From Gigaspora margarita (Eukaryota; Glomeromycota; Glomeromycetes; Diversisporales; Gigasporaceae), in assembly GCA_009809945.1 (NCBI GenBank), contig WTPW01000674.1, forward strand, positions 279,572 through 343,571: a stretch of 64,000 nucleotides of DNA, read 5' to 3'. Under the pieces are notes generated by a model. It saw only the letters and a list, made by a program, of their open reading frames with translations, had not been told where the DNA came from and ran no database searches. Numbering within the stretch: position 1 is the first letter of the stretch; every line of letters starts with the position of its first letter. The translations under genes and the position numbers were made by a program. Positions 12,213 through 24,435 of the stretch are shown here, one piece after another.

Positions 12213-14284
12213 ATGGCTACCTCTGATCCCTCCTCTTCTGACCTCAACGGTAGTAAGGTTGTATATTATTATATCAGATATTATCAGATATCAAATGATC
12301 AACCTTATGATTTATGATTGATTGATTCGTTTTTAACCTTTATGTTTGTTTCTTTTTTCTTTCATTAGGATGTTGCAAGTAGTAGTAGTATTCAAAAATT
12401 TCTTGATGATCAATTTAAAGTACGTTTCTCCTCTCTCTTTTTTGAGTTTAGATACACTTATGTTATCATTCCAACAACTTTTTCTCCTTTTCTAAAAGTA
12501 ATAACTTTTTTTTTTTTGATAATATTATAGGCCAGAGATGAAACAATCGCCCAACTACAAAAAGAATTAGATAGTTACAAAAAAAAATTCGAATCACTGC
12601 AGGTATACTTTGTTTTAATTAAAATCCTTCTTGACTTTGTCTTAATATATATGTGTTTTTTTAACCTCTTGCTTATGATTCTTGCTTATGCTTCTTGCTT
12701 ATGGTAAAAAGAATAATATGTCGCCTGACCAACCCATAAATAACCGTAATTATGACCCAAAAAAAGCTAACGAGCTTAAATCTGCTATAAATAAAGTAAT
12801 AGACGATATGCTTTTAAGTCAAGAGGTTTATATCTTTTATTTATATATAATTACTGCTATTTATCTGTCTATATACGAAATTAATTTTAATTACTCTTCA
12901 TTATTTCTTCATTTGATTACTTAGCATACAAACCGCCCACTTACATATAATAACTATAATAGATGGCCGGCTTCTGGTTCAACTCCTACTACTACCCATA
13001 CTATCCATACTACTCATACTACCCATACTGATGGTATATCTTCATTCTCACTTTTTTATTTATTCTATTTATTTTATATGACTTTTCTCTCATGCTTTTT
13101 CCCCTTTTCATATATTACGTAATAGCAAACAGCAAATTAATTGAATTAGAAGATGGGTCAAATAATACTAATAACAGTTCTATCAATCATGCTACTCCTC
13201 ATATGAACAATATTAACAATATTATCGATCAAGCCAACGTTGACTCATCATTCGTTGTATGTGTTATTGACTTACGCATTTTTTGTTTCTTAAATATATG
13301 GTTTTTTTTTTTAAAACTTTTTGTTATTTTATATATAGAATCCTCAAAATAGACCATCAGATGATAATGAACTTATCAATGAAGTGACAAAAACTTCGAA
13401 TCACAGTTTTCCACCTTCTATCTCTGATGGAAAACCCCCTACTTTCATAATGCATGCTTCTCATCCTCCTCATCCTTCTCATCCCCCTCATCCTTCTCAT
13501 CCTTCTCATCCTCCAACACGACGTTTCAATAATAATCCTGTTCATCATTACAATCTCAGTAACCCTAATAATCTCAACAATAATAACAACAATAACAATA
13601 AAGGTAATAAAAAGGTGAGGCTTTCGCACTGTTCACTTTCTAATCTCTACTTATTCCTAAAAATAACTATTATTTTCTCACCATATTTTTTATACATATA
13701 TTTTTTTTAATTTTCTAGGGTAAATCTGATAGACTCACTTCTAATTCGAATTACACCGTGTTCATAGCATGGACTGGTTCAATGACTCAGGAAGGGTTGA
13801 AAGCTTTATTTGATAATGATGAGGTTCGTATTTATTAATCTCCCTGCTATAATTCTATATAATCTTATTTATTTTTTTCAAATTATATATTTATATATAT
13901 ATATATATATTCAGGTCGTAGATATTCGATTTTTACCAAATAAACAATTTGCCCATGTGGATTTGAAAAATGAAGCCGCATTGACGAAAGCTTTGAAACT
14001 TAATGGAGAGGTAAATGTCATTTATTTGTTGATATTTACTTGTAATTTTATTTAATTTTATTAATTATGTTTATATTAAATAGACAAAAAATCAAGAACA
14101 AGGAAAATTACGAGTAGAACAAGGAAAACCTCGTAGTAATTCTTCTACAGGTATGACCTATTTTAAAATATTTTATAAATCGTTTTTGAATTAAATGTAT
14201 TATATATTTATTTTTTAATTAAAATTTTCTTTATTAATTAGAAAATAACGGTCAACGTCCCCAACAAAATAAATCTCGACAATC

Positions 14285-14315
<31 letters not shown>

Positions 14316-14504
14316 CAAAATGGTTACAATTCTCAACCAAAACATCACAAATATCCTCAAAATGGACATAGTAATTACATGCTGCCTTATGAAGAAGGCA
14401 AGGAACCAGCTGGTTCACCCAACAAATGGAATAACTTTAGAAACAATTCTATGAGTCCTCCAGGTACGATACCTACTGTTTTTCCGAACCAATTAGACAA
14501 TTAA
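12213..14504 (+). CDS. RNA-binding protein with coiled coil, His/Pro/Ser repeats and one RRM (11 exons, 442 aa)
   Basis: Exons read from splice sites and frame: 12213-12257, 12369-12419, 12531-12602, 12712-12825, 12925-13033, 13126-13256, 13339-13614, 13719-13823, 13915-14010, 14084-14150, 14242-14504 (TAA). Every junction keeps frame. Domains: residues ~16-56 charged, coiled-coil-like (ARDETIAQLQKELDSYKKKF); ~115-130 Thr/His repeats; ~210-245 tandem (P)PHPSHP repeats; ~250-263 poly-Asn; ~276-345 a compact RRM, with RNP2-like YTVFIAW, RNP1-like QFAHVDLKN and final strand GKLRVEQGKPR; then a basic, Asn/Gln-rich tail. The RRM lacks a long loop and its RNP1 lacks the usual aromatic pair (H and D instead), so RNA binding may be weak or atypical. 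Role is inferred: nuclear or cytoplasmic RNA binding. Exon 4's donor (GTTTAT) and exon 1's donor (GTTGTA) are unusual, and alternative splicing could alter these ends. Confidence 0.8.
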
Positions 14505-14529
14505 AAAATAATTGAAGGAATATATGACA

Positions 14530-14890
14530 ATCTTCAGGGTTTCATGGGTGGTAAATTTAAATGGCTAAATTATTTTTAAGCTGACTAAATCCTAAATAAT
14601 TTAGGATGACAAAATTATTTAAGGCAACAAAAATTATTTTTGTGTGCCGAATATATATTTTAGGATGTCAAAAATATTTTCGCCATTCCAAAATATTTTC
14701 GAATGACGAAAATTAAATATAATATTTATAAACTAATTTTTATATATTAAATAAATATTAGCAAGGTTTTTTTACTACAATTTTTAAAATATTTTCGATT
14801 TTCGAAAATTAAATATAATATTTTTATATTAAATAAATATTAATGAGGTTTTTTTTATTGCAATGTTTATGTTTTAGTATATTAAAAAAT
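14530..14890. repeat. Imperfect tandem/inverted repeats downstream of the RRM gene
   Basis: A motif AAATTATTTTT recurs with GNC/GGC spacers at 14570-14690. A ~110-bp block (CGAAAATTAAATATAATATT...AATAAATATTA...GAGGTTTTTTT) is then duplicated (14700-14790 and ~14800-14870). Similar AAATTATTTTTGTCTG sequence occurs inverted at 15395-15480, so a ~1-kb degraded inverted-repeat element may span 14530-15490. Confidence 0.45.
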
Positions 14891-15058
14891 CTATTACCGT
14901 TGAACTTCTCAAAACAAATATGCATGGTGTATCATGTTTCAGATTTGAAATTATTATCACTGAATTACTCAAAACCGATTCGATAACCTGTTATAAATCT
15001 AATAAATCTAATAAATATTCCGTTAATTGTTATCTGTTATGATGTTTTCATGATATTA
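14890..15058. mobile_element. Degraded pogo/Tc1-like MITE relic
   Basis: Contains GTTGAACTTCTCAAAAC, TATGCATGGTGTATC and CTCAAAACCGATTCGATAAC, arranged as in the intact MITE at 62397-62582 but with both termini damaged. Identified by similarity to that copy only. Confidence 0.5.
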
Positions 15059-15419
15059 CCATTGTGAAGGGGTAACGTGACTCGGCTTTTAGCAAAAAAA
15101 ACGTGATCCAAGCCATAGGACTCGAGACTTGAAATGAGCTGTGATCGACAATAGTAACGCGCCTCTGGTATTCAAATGAGTATGAAATACTCGTCGTTAG
15201 TTTATTTGTAATATATAAATAACCATCGATTTCATGTATCTGAAAAGTAGTGAAGTGAAATATTACAAACTCCAGGGATTCTAGTGGCAGTAGGATTCTT
15301 GGTTCTCGGACCAAATCTTCTACGCCTTCTTTCGAGCAGACTTTATTTTTGTTGTACAAACGTGTAATAATACAATTATTAATAACAATCTTACAGACAA
15401 AAATAATTTCAGCAGACAA
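15048..15419 (-). CDS. Hypothetical 123-codon frame, unrecognised
   Basis: The frame runs from ATG at 15419 to a stop near 15048. Its central part (15060-15340) is richer in GC (about 42%) than its surroundings, which hints at old coding or captured sequence. The translation has no motif I know; it is mixed hydrophobic/basic with no clear membrane segment or Cys pattern. The start lies in a repeated AGACAAAAATAATTTC sequence, so any real exon would begin later. It may be cargo of a degraded element spanning 14530-15490 or a gene fragment. Low confidence that it is translated. Confidence 0.15.
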   Translation of the reverse strand: MSAEIIFVCKIVINNCIITRLYNKNKVCSKEGVEDLVREPRILLPLESLEFVIFHFTTFQIHEIDGYLYITNKLTTSISYSFEYQRRVTIVDHSSFQVSSPMAWITFFLLKAESRYPFTMVIS

Positions 15420-15598
15420 AAATAATTTCGGAATTTCATTAGGTGAAAATAATTTCCTCAGATGAAAAATAAATTTGCTGCCAAAAATATATTTATATAA
15501 ATAACTTGGGGGTTAAAGAGAAAAAAGGTATGAAGTTATAAACATCTATATAAAGACATGTTTGGAATTATAAATAGGTCACTCAATTTAAAAATTAT

Positions 15599-15807
15599 TG
15601 TCGCGGTTGAAGATGGAAATGGCTGAAGCTGGAAATTAGGAACCTTGATTTAAAAATATAAGTCCTACTAAAATCCCCTATACTCTTTTATTATTAAAAC
15701 TAACCCTAAACCCTAACCAAAAACCCCCTAACAAAAGGGTCTAAAAATTTTTGAAATTTTCATATTAAAATTTCCAGCTTCAGCCATTTCCAGCTTCAGC
15801 CACGACA
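15599..15807. mobile_element. MITE with 39-bp near-perfect TIR (TGTCG... family, copy 1)
   Basis: Begins TGTCGCGGTTGAAGATGGAA and ends with the complement of TGTCGTGGCTGAAGCTGGAA. The inverted repeats stay paired for 39 bp with three mismatches. ATTAT (15594-15598 and 15808-15812) flanks it as a 5-bp TSD. The core contains AAGTCCTACTAAAATC and a CCCTAAACCCTAACC tract shared with copies at 28499-28725 and 28731-28959. Confidence 0.85.
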
Positions 15808-15812
15808 ATTAT

Positions 15813-17983
15813 TATCTTGGTTACCTTTTATATTTCTTTTTTTATTTCTTTTTTTGTTTGTTTTATAATATTACGAAAATACAAATCTTTCTCTCCGACT
15901 CACCCGAATCATTGTTTTTAGCACGTTCACTATCTATATATTTTTTTTATAGGATTTCTGATTAATCTAAATTTGTACGATTATATTATAGCTTTGTTGG
16001 ATTGAGTGATCTTTGATAATATTGTTAGGTTATTTAATTTTATATACATTATTATAGTATGTGATTTATTCTGTAATTAATATGTATATTTATATATATT
16101 TTTTGCACTTGATTTTTTTTTTCTTTTTAAATGTTGACTATAAACCTGCAAACGTACAAGAAATTTTATCGAACAAAACTTGTTAATGTAATTAATAATA
16201 ATCTGGTATTTTACAAGCTCATGCTATTCGAAGGGTAGATCAAAAAAGTAGGCGTAATGTCGTTATCTTAAAATGTTAGTAATTTGAGACTGAATTTATG
16301 TTGACTATATAAAATTTAGCGTTAGAGATTCATTTCGATATTTGAAATCAATGTTTAAAATATACACTGTTTAAGTTATACTTACATTGTGCTACGTATA
16401 AAAATCATTTTTTAATATTATTACCAACCCGGATAAAATTTTCATCAGTCATAGAATAAATCTTAAAATTTTATTGTATGTACATACTGTACGTACGCAT
16501 GTACTTAACTGTTAAGATCGATCATTATTGCACGATTTGTTGCACTGTGAATCTATATATATATATTTTTATAATAAAACAAGAACCAAAATTTATTTAA
16601 AAATTTTGACATGCTTTTACGTGTACTCGATTATTGTACAATATACAGTAAATGGTCTACATGTTGTAAATACAGTATATAGATTTTATTTCTTTATTTG
16701 TAAGCATTTAGTTATGAATTTTGATATAGAATTGAATTATATATAGTAATATACATTATATTATATATTGTAATATATATTACTGTATTATCATACTACG
16801 TACTATATAACCTTTTTTTTTTTAATAAAATAATAAAATTACTTACTATAGAAAATATAGTGTATAGTACAAAAAATAGAATAAATAAAGCAGTTTATAG
16901 CAAAAGATATTTATAATAGTTTAATTATGATAGTATATTTTTTTATTAAATACAAAATTATATCATAGTAGTAATTTTGTTTATATTATAATAATATTAT
17001 CATTATTTGTAAATTTAGTATTAATTTAAATTAAATAAAATTTTTACTATAAATAATATATTATTAAACTATAATATATTAAAATTTTATATAATTTAAA
17101 TTAATAATACACTTTTTTTTTAACTTTAACCTGGCGATCATGTTATATTTTATTAGATAATATAGTTATATTTGCAAATGCTATTACTACTTCTGATTCC
17201 AAAAGACTTAAAACTAAAATATAACTCGTCCAGTTGCCATAGGCACCTATTCATGATCTGTTAGTAGATTTTGTCTCTTTATGTACTGTAGTTAATTATA
17301 ACTTTTAAGTAATAGATCACTAGCTAATATCTACATCTATTTTTTTTTTAAAAAAATTTTTCTATTTAGATTTTGGCAGAACAGTTAATTAACCAATATT
17401 TGCAAATAAACAAAACTAACAAAAATTTACAATAGTAGTATAAGAAAGGGATAAATAATTAGAATAAAAAAAAAATATGAAAAAATATGAAAAAACTATA
17501 CAATCTAAATAAATAATAAAAGACAAAATGAAAAAAAATGAAAAAAAAGGTTTGATATACATATATAAAAAAATAATAAATAAATAAAAATAAAACAAAA
17601 AAACTATATTAACTAAAATTCTATCAAAAAATTTCACTAATGATTTTTTTTAAAATATCTTATATATTATTTATTGTTTATTTTATAAACCCAAAATTAC
17701 TCATGATCTTGATTCTAATATCTTCTCAATTTGAAGTAAATATTGTTGATCTTTTAAAATAAATAAGTCAAAATGCCCACTTTGTTAAAATTTCAAAGAA
17801 GCCAAATATACCAGAGAGAAGAGTATTAAATAATAAAAAGTTTGTAAAAATTATACTATATAGAATATTATATCTAACCAAGTATCTATTTCTACTTTTA
17901 TATTTATAGAACTTGACAAAGCTCTAAGGTTTTTTACTATATTTTTGTTTAATAGCACTATAGTATGCCAAAGTACTTTACTT
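15813..17983. other. Noncoding AT-rich region
   Basis: No gene recognised. It includes many A/T runs, TATA microsatellite-like tracts (16740-16800) and low-complexity frames on both strands (for example 17416-17637 minus, Phe/Ile/Tyr-rich) that I attribute to composition. Several segments are loosely self-complementary (16990-17110). Confidence 0.5.
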
Positions 17984-20394
17984 AGAAAGTTTCTAGAAAT
18001 TAGCTAATTTCTAGATAGATAAGTGGATTAGCTGAAGTATTAGGTATAATTTTAGTTAAGATTTCATAATTCTAATTAGTGTTCCGCAAGATCCGATCTG
18101 AGATCCGGATCTGATCCAGATCCAGTGCTTTGGATCGAATCAGATCCATGATTTATAAGATCTGCTGGATCTAGAGAATCCGATCTGAAGATCCGTTTGG
18201 ATCTGTTTGGATCTATTCACGCTGATTGGTTGTATTTTGTAGACTCTGATTGGTTAATATAACTGATCTTGTGTAATGGCTACACTAGATCGATAAATAA
18301 GTTTTTTTTTTTTTTATTATATAAGTTATATTTTTTTTTCTAATTTTTTTTTTCTAGTATCGTTATTGGTGTTGCTGTTTATTGTCATTTTTTGGCATCT
18401 TCATTTGAAATTGTCAGTTGTGTCATTACACCATTATTTACTAGAGTTGGTACTTTGGTCTTCTTGCCTTTGGGTCATTGTTCTCTGGTACTGTTATGTC
18501 ATTATTTGTTGGTGCTTTGGTTCTTTCACTGATTGCTATTGTTAACGGTACCTTTTGGTCATTACTGTATTATTGTTATTGGTGCTTTTTGGTGTTCTTA
18601 TTTACAGTATATTCTCTTTTAGTAGGCCAGAATTTGTTTCTCTTTTGCTGGTTTGTCGATATCGTCGTTTATTGGCGGTGCATTTTTCTGGAGTCACCCT
18701 TTTTTGGTGTCATTTTCAGTATCTTTGTTTTCGTTTTTGGTATCTTATGGATAATTTGTCTTTATGTTTTTGTGTGTGTACTTAGTTTTTTGCTCTGTAG
18801 GTGTTGCTTGATAGGTGCTTCATTTTTAGTCTCGTCGCTTAAAATTGTTGTACGTTGGTATCATTACTTGGGAATCGTCGTATACTGGTTATGCTTCGTT
18901 TAGCTGGTATGTTTGTGTATTTTTTTTTTTTGCTTTTGGGCATGGAAATGTTTGGTAATTAACTGAGTAGTTGTCTTGATGAAATGGTAGCATAAATTAG
19001 AGGGTTTCAACTTTTTTTTAGCAAATAGTTAGGGGTTTTTTATAGTAAACTTTGTAATATAATGATGGTTAGTTTAGAGCCAATATGTTAGAGATTAGTA
19101 ATAGAATTGCGGTACGATAAGTGACTATATTTCATGGTTAGAGTTAGAGTAGGATTGTGGTTCGTTGTAGGGTTCGAGGATTTAGCACAACATAATAGAT
19201 TAATAAATTAATAAAATCGATTCTACAATATCGTTTGATTTGTTATGCTAATTTTAATGACCTTTATAACATGGATGAATTGATTGTATAGTAGTAACAA
19301 AGTAATTTTGTAAAATTATTTAATTTCACAGTTAATAAAAATAATTACAAACACCGATTTTAAATTAATAAATGTTCTAATAAATCTTAAATGGGTCATA
19401 ATATTAACCAATTATATTGTATTAGTTGTGTAACTATATCGGATTCAGATCTGGATTCAGATCTTTGGCTTTGAATTCAGATCTGATACATGAATCCAAT
19501 CTGGTTTTCGGATCAGATCCGGATCTTTTAAAATATCTGTCCAATCCAATTCATGCGGAACACTAATTCTAATCCAAGTTACAAAATTATTTTTGACCAA
19601 AATTATAGATTTATTAATAATATTTAATAATTAATAACTTTTGATCTATTAGATCAAACTTAATAATTTAATTACAAAATAATTCTTTCAATAATAGAAT
19701 TCTAGCAAGTCCAAAATTATTAAATGCAATCACAGAATCTTGATATTGAAATAAATTTGTGTTACTATAAATAGCTTTAAAACTTTTATAGTAATACAAA
19801 TCTATTTTAATCTAAGGCTTTAGTAATTAAATTTTAAAGATTTTTGAACTTGCTAGAATTCTTTTATTAAGAAGATCATTTTGGTATTTAAATTATTAAA
19901 ATTGACCCAGTATATTAAAAGTTATTAACAATTAAGAATTAATTTTTAATATTAATAACTTTTGATCTACTAGACCAATTTTAATAATTCAACTATTAAA
20001 ATAATTCTCTCAATAAAAAAATTCTAACAAGCCCAAAATTATTAAAATTTAATTACTAGATCCTAAGATCAAAATAGATTTGTATTACTATAAAAGTTTT
20101 ATAATTTATTAAAAAATTATAAACTATTTATAATAATACAAATCTTTTTTGCTATTAAAATTCTGTAATTGGATTTTAATAATTTTAGGCTTGCTAGATT
20201 CCTCTTAGTAAAAAGATCTTTTTGGCAGTTAAATTATCAAAATTGGTCTAGTAGACCAAAAATTAGTTATAATTAAACATTATATTTAACTTTTCAATAA
20301 TATAAAATCTGATTGTCTAATTGGAATATTAGGTGTGAGTAGGTAGAAATGGGCTTATAGTAAACAAAAATCAGCTAATTTCTAGAAGCTTCTT
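17984..20394. mobile_element. TA-flanked inverted-repeat element, family F1 copy A, carrying a nested hAT element
   Basis: Left end AGAAAGTTTCTAGAAATTAG, right end the complement of AAGAAGCTTCTAGAAATTAG, comparable to copies B (55230-56590) and C (60016-61341). TA follows the right end, while the left flank shows TT. The body carries repeated blocks with CCAAAAT(G)ATC(T)CTCTCAATGAGAGGAT-type stems and TTTGTGTTACTATAAA, as in the other copies. Without the nested element it would be ~0.9 kb. Non-autonomous; Tc1/mariner-like by its TA target only. Confidence 0.7.
18077..19565. mobile_element. Non-autonomous hAT element (1,489 bp) with GGATC-rich subterminal arrays
   Basis: A perfect 12-bp TIR, TAGTGTTCCGCA, and a perfect 8-bp TSD, ATTCTAAT (18069-18076, 19566-19573), identify the hAT superfamily. 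Both subterminal regions (about 18090-18215 and 19440-19535) are packed with GGATC/GATCTG/GATCC variants, likely transposase-binding repeats. The interior (18350-18910) is strongly T/G-biased on the plus strand with TTTTTCTAG-like acceptor sequences. The 141-codon frame there (18478-18903) is all Leu/Val/Phe/Cys and I do not call it a gene. No transposase. It sits inside F1 copy A. Confidence 0.9.
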
Positions 20395-21715
20395 TATAAG
20401 CCTAACTTTTGTCTTTTTTATCTCTATTTCAGTTTAGTAAAATATATAGTAAATGAACTTTGTACTCAATAGCAGCTTGGTAAAGTTTTGTTATATTTAG
20501 ATATATTAACTATAGAATTTTTATAGATTAGCTTTCTTGAATAATATATGTATTACAGTATATTCAAAAAATTATTTAAAAAACTATAACCAATTTTTTG
20601 TTAAAAAATTATAAATTTTTAAAGCAAAAAAACAATAATAACCCATTATTATAGCAACTCTTATATGATTAACCAATCATTTTTGAGATTGGTAACAGAT
20701 ACAAGATGTAGATGAGATTTTTTAGTTCATGTAATTAATTGATCTCTAGTTTAGGTTAGAATTATATGATCATATAGGCACTTTTCTGTTATATGAATTA
20801 ATATAAAAAAATAAATACATAGAACTTTTTTTTAACCAATATTTTTTTTAACTTTGGTATTCATTGTTGTGTTATTGCCTCTTTTTACTATTAGTATCAT
20901 TTTTAGTTTTATTCTTGGTTTTGTTGTTGGTTTGGTGTTGCAATTGCTATTATTGCATTTTTACTTGTTGTAGATAAGGTACCGTTGTTCATTTTATTAG
21001 TGGTGGTTTATTTTTTTCTATTGTATTTTATCATGTTTTTGATTTTCTTGTACCACTATTTCATTTGTAGTATTTAATTTTATTTTTTTCTATAGTATCT
21101 TTATTTCATTATTTTATTGTTTTATTATTTTATTGTTTTGTCTTAACATTTGCTAGGTGTTGTAGCACTGTAATTGATATTGTTAATAGTTTTTTAACAA
21201 GAGTTTGTGTTAGATAAAGGATTGGATTAAATAGTCATATGAGATTAAAATAGAGATTAGATTGTAGTATTAAAATTAATATTAGTGCAGATTTGAGTTT
21301 TAAATAGTATAAAAATAATTATATGTATTATAAAATAAAATATATACAAAATAGATAAAATGAATATAAAAGAATTTAAAGAAAAAAAAACAATTAGAAA
21401 ATAAAAATAATCTAAATTTAATACAAAAATGCTTTTAATTATCTTTATAATAGTTGTTCAGATATTATTTTTCTGAAAATAAAAAAAATAATTTAATTTA
21501 TAATCATCAGAAATTTGCAAAATTTGAATCCAAAATTTTTCAAAATTTTTCAAATTTGGTACCTAATCCAATTTTTTTCAAAATTTGTTTCAAACATCCA
21601 AATTTTGGCCAAATTTTTGATAAATTTTTTGGTTTTATATGATCTAACCACTAAAAATAGATTTGGGAACCCAGAAAATCATAGGCCCAAAATTTTAGAT
21701 AAAGTCTAGTTGGAA
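20395..21715. other. AT-rich, partly T/G-skewed noncoding region
   Basis: 20830-21190 is T/G-skewed (TTTGGTATTCATTGTTGTG-like) and resembles the core of the hAT element at 18.1-19.6 kb. 21500-21650 has repeated CAAATTT/CAAAATTTTT motifs that recur inverted at 22140-22310, suggesting a larger degraded element around 21.5-22.3 kb. No gene. Confidence 0.45.
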
Positions 21716-21723
21716 GCTTTAGG

Positions 21724-22009
21724 TAGGGTTCCTCAAATTCAAATCAAATCAAATATTGGGTTAATTTGAATTTGATCAAATCAAATTAACACTGATTTGA
21801 ATTTGATTTGATTCAAATATTTGGATTTGAATTTGATTTGAAATTGACTTTTTAATAGTAATTTTCAAATCAAATCAAATATTTGTCAAATCAAATCAAA
21901 TTTGGCCAGATTTGAATTTGATCAAATCAAATATAGTCAAATTTGAATTTGGATTTGATCAAATATTTAATTCAAATATTTGAAGATCAAATCAAATTGC
22001 GGAACCCTA
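21724..22009. mobile_element. hAT MITE (286 bp) built of TTTGATTTGA motifs
   Basis: Termini TAGGGTTCC / GGAACCCTA and a perfect 8-bp TSD, GCTTTAGG (21716-21723, 22010-22017). Nearly the whole interior is degenerate copies of CAAATTTGAATTTGATC and its complement, interrupted by a unique ~25-bp centre near 21855. It could fold into many alternative hairpins. Confidence 0.9.
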
Positions 22010-22317
22010 GCTTTAGGAATTGTAATATGTGTATCAAAAAGTTTTGGAATTAAAATAAAATTTTTTGTTTGTTCCAATTACATGAAAATTGGGTTATTTG
22101 ATTGGTCAATGGTGCTTTTCTAATGAAAAATATGAATTTTTTAAATAATTTATATTCCAAATAATTTCAAATATTTAAAATTTTATTCAAAAATTATCCA
22201 AATATTAATCTATATTTAAATTTTTTACTCAAATTTTGTCCAAATATTAGTTAATTAATACCCAAATAAATTTTTGCAATTTGGTTTCAAATTTTTGCAA
22301 ATTCCTAATAATTATAT

Positions 22318-22838
22318 ACCAAATAGGAGCTGCATATATTACCATATATAGTAAAATTAGAAAAAATCAATTATTGTTTATTCAAATTTTTGGAATTTGG
22401 TATTGTTAGAGCAATATTGATCTGTTTTACTAAGCTAATTTTTTTATACCAAATAACAAAAGTTGTAAAACATATTCTTGTAATTTTAATAGTGGTAAAA
22501 TTATTAAAATGGCCCAGTAAATCATGAGATATTGTTAAAAAACATTTTGCAACTATATAAAGTTTTTATATAAACAATAATATTGTTTATATAGAAACTT
22601 TATATAGTTATGAAATGTTTTTTAATGATATCTTGTTATCTGCTTGGCCAATTTTAATGATTTTACCACTAATAGAATCACAAGAATGTGTTCTACAACT
22701 TTTGTTATCCAGTGTAAAAAGGTTAGTTTAATAAAAAAGATCAATATTGCTCTGATAGTACCAGATTTCAGAAATTTGAATAAACAATAATTGATTTTTC
22801 TTAGATATTACTATATATTGTTACTGTTTGGCATATAG
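22318..22838. mobile_element. Foldback element with ~250-bp arms
   Basis: The left arm (CAATTATTGTTTATTCAAAT, TACTAAGCTAAT, AATAGTGGTAAAATTATTAA...) pairs with the right arm around a centre at about 22585 (TAAACAATAATATTGTTTA). Arms differ at roughly 10-15% of positions. The same block order (thiazole-like palindrome with ACAACTTTTAATTA and TGATTTAACTACC variants) occurs in the foldbacks at 31020-31745 and 50608-50890. Confidence 0.7.
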
Positions 22839-24435
22839 ATCACAAATTAAAATAAATAATTTAAAATAAAATAAAATAAAATAAATTAATTAAAATAAAC
22901 AAAAAAATAATTAAATAAAATGTTTTAAAAAATAGAACATTATGTATTATGGTACATCCCTTTTATATTTTATACTTTTTGAAATTTTATTAGAATAACT
23001 TCTGTTATACTTTTAATAAAAAATGTTTCTCGTACAATGTTATCATAGAATTAATTTTAAATTAATTTTAAATCTAATTTTAACCAAACTTCAACTTTAA
23101 ATTTTTAATCTTCTAACTCTAACCTAACCCTAATTCCAATTATTATTATTTATATTTGTTACTATAGAAGTGTAATATAATACATGGTATACCAAATTAT
23201 AAATTTTATAAATAAATAATTTAAATTGAAACAAATTTAATTAAAATAAATTAAATAAAAAAATAACAAAAAAATTAAAGGGTTTATAATTTATTGCATC
23301 CTTCTATTAATTGAAAATTTTGTCTATGAAACCACTTTTGAAGTTTCAATAAAAAATATTTCTTGTGAAAATTTGGTATTAACTATACCTCTTCTCCATC
23401 CCAGGCCTTAACCCTAATCCTAATATTAATTAAATTTTAGTTTTTGTTTTGATAAAAATTTTTTTAATTATTTGTTATACAAAATTAATGATCCATATAG
23501 TTATAATAGGGGGTGCAATATATTGTACCATGCAATAAATTATAAAATCCAAAAATTAAAATAAAAAAAAATAAAAATAGTTTAAAAAAGAAAAAAAATT
23601 AATACAATACGAATTAAAAAAAATAATAGAATAAGTTAAAAAATAAATAAATAAATTTTAAAAAATTAAAATAAAAAATAATAATTTCTATTTGGATACT
23701 AGGTGTATTACCACTTGATTATGCAAACAAATATAAAAGCCAATCAAAATATTGAATTAAATGCACTTTGTAAATTATTTTTGCACAACAAAAATAAAAT
23801 AAAAAATTAATGATATCTTAAAATTTTGTTTATAAAATTATTTTTGGGGCTTTAATAAAAAAAATTTCTTATAAAATTTGGTATAAAATATGCTTTATTT
23901 ATTCTAGGCCTTAATCCCAACCCTAATATTAGTAAAATTTTTTTTATTTATTTGATAAAAATTATTTTAATTTACATATTATACAAACATTTGTATTTAA
24001 TATACTATGTAGTAAATTAGCTTTTTTCTAAAAAAATTTTTTAAAAAAAAAAAGAAAAAAAATTAAAAAAATACAAAAATTTATAAAAAATTTAAAAAAG
24101 CAATTTAAAAAAAAATAAAAATAAAAAAAATAAAGCAAAATTATTTTGTGAAATAGTATACAAGAATATAATTTTGAATTTTGGTTCAAATTAAACTTAA
24201 TTCGAACCACAATTTAAAATTACACTCTTATACTATTTTAAACAATTTAAATAGTAGATTTAGATTAGAAGTTAAGTATAAATTTTTTTTTCTTTTGTAT
24301 ATTTTTCTTACTAATACTTTGATATATAAAATAAATAGTATTTGTTTTAAATTTTCTTAATTGTGTAATTATTACACTCAATCTTAAAATATGATTGAAT
24401 TCTGATTACATGCAGATAGAATTTTAGTATAGTAC
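22839..24435. other. AT-rich repeats, no gene
   Basis: Several imperfect repeats of a ~290-450-bp block (ATTTGTATAGTATATTGTACC/...TTATAAATTTAAATAATAAA..., CTAACCCTAATCC) recur at about 22940-23180, 23280-23560 and 23820-24010. The long A-run around 24030-24140 gives a spurious minus-strand frame. Nothing coding. Confidence 0.45.

Noticed and set aside
15700-15730. Telomere or subtelomere signal from CCCTAA-rich tracts (also ~28600, ~28850, ~49250, ~54550)
   Set aside because: The tracts are short, irregular and sit at the same place in the cores of MITEs, so they are element sequence rather than chromosome ends.
18478-18903. 141-residue hydrophobic frame resembling a polytopic membrane protein
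   Set aside because: It lies wholly in the T/G-skewed core of a hAT element. All plus-strand frames there are Leu/Val/Phe/Cys-rich because of base composition.
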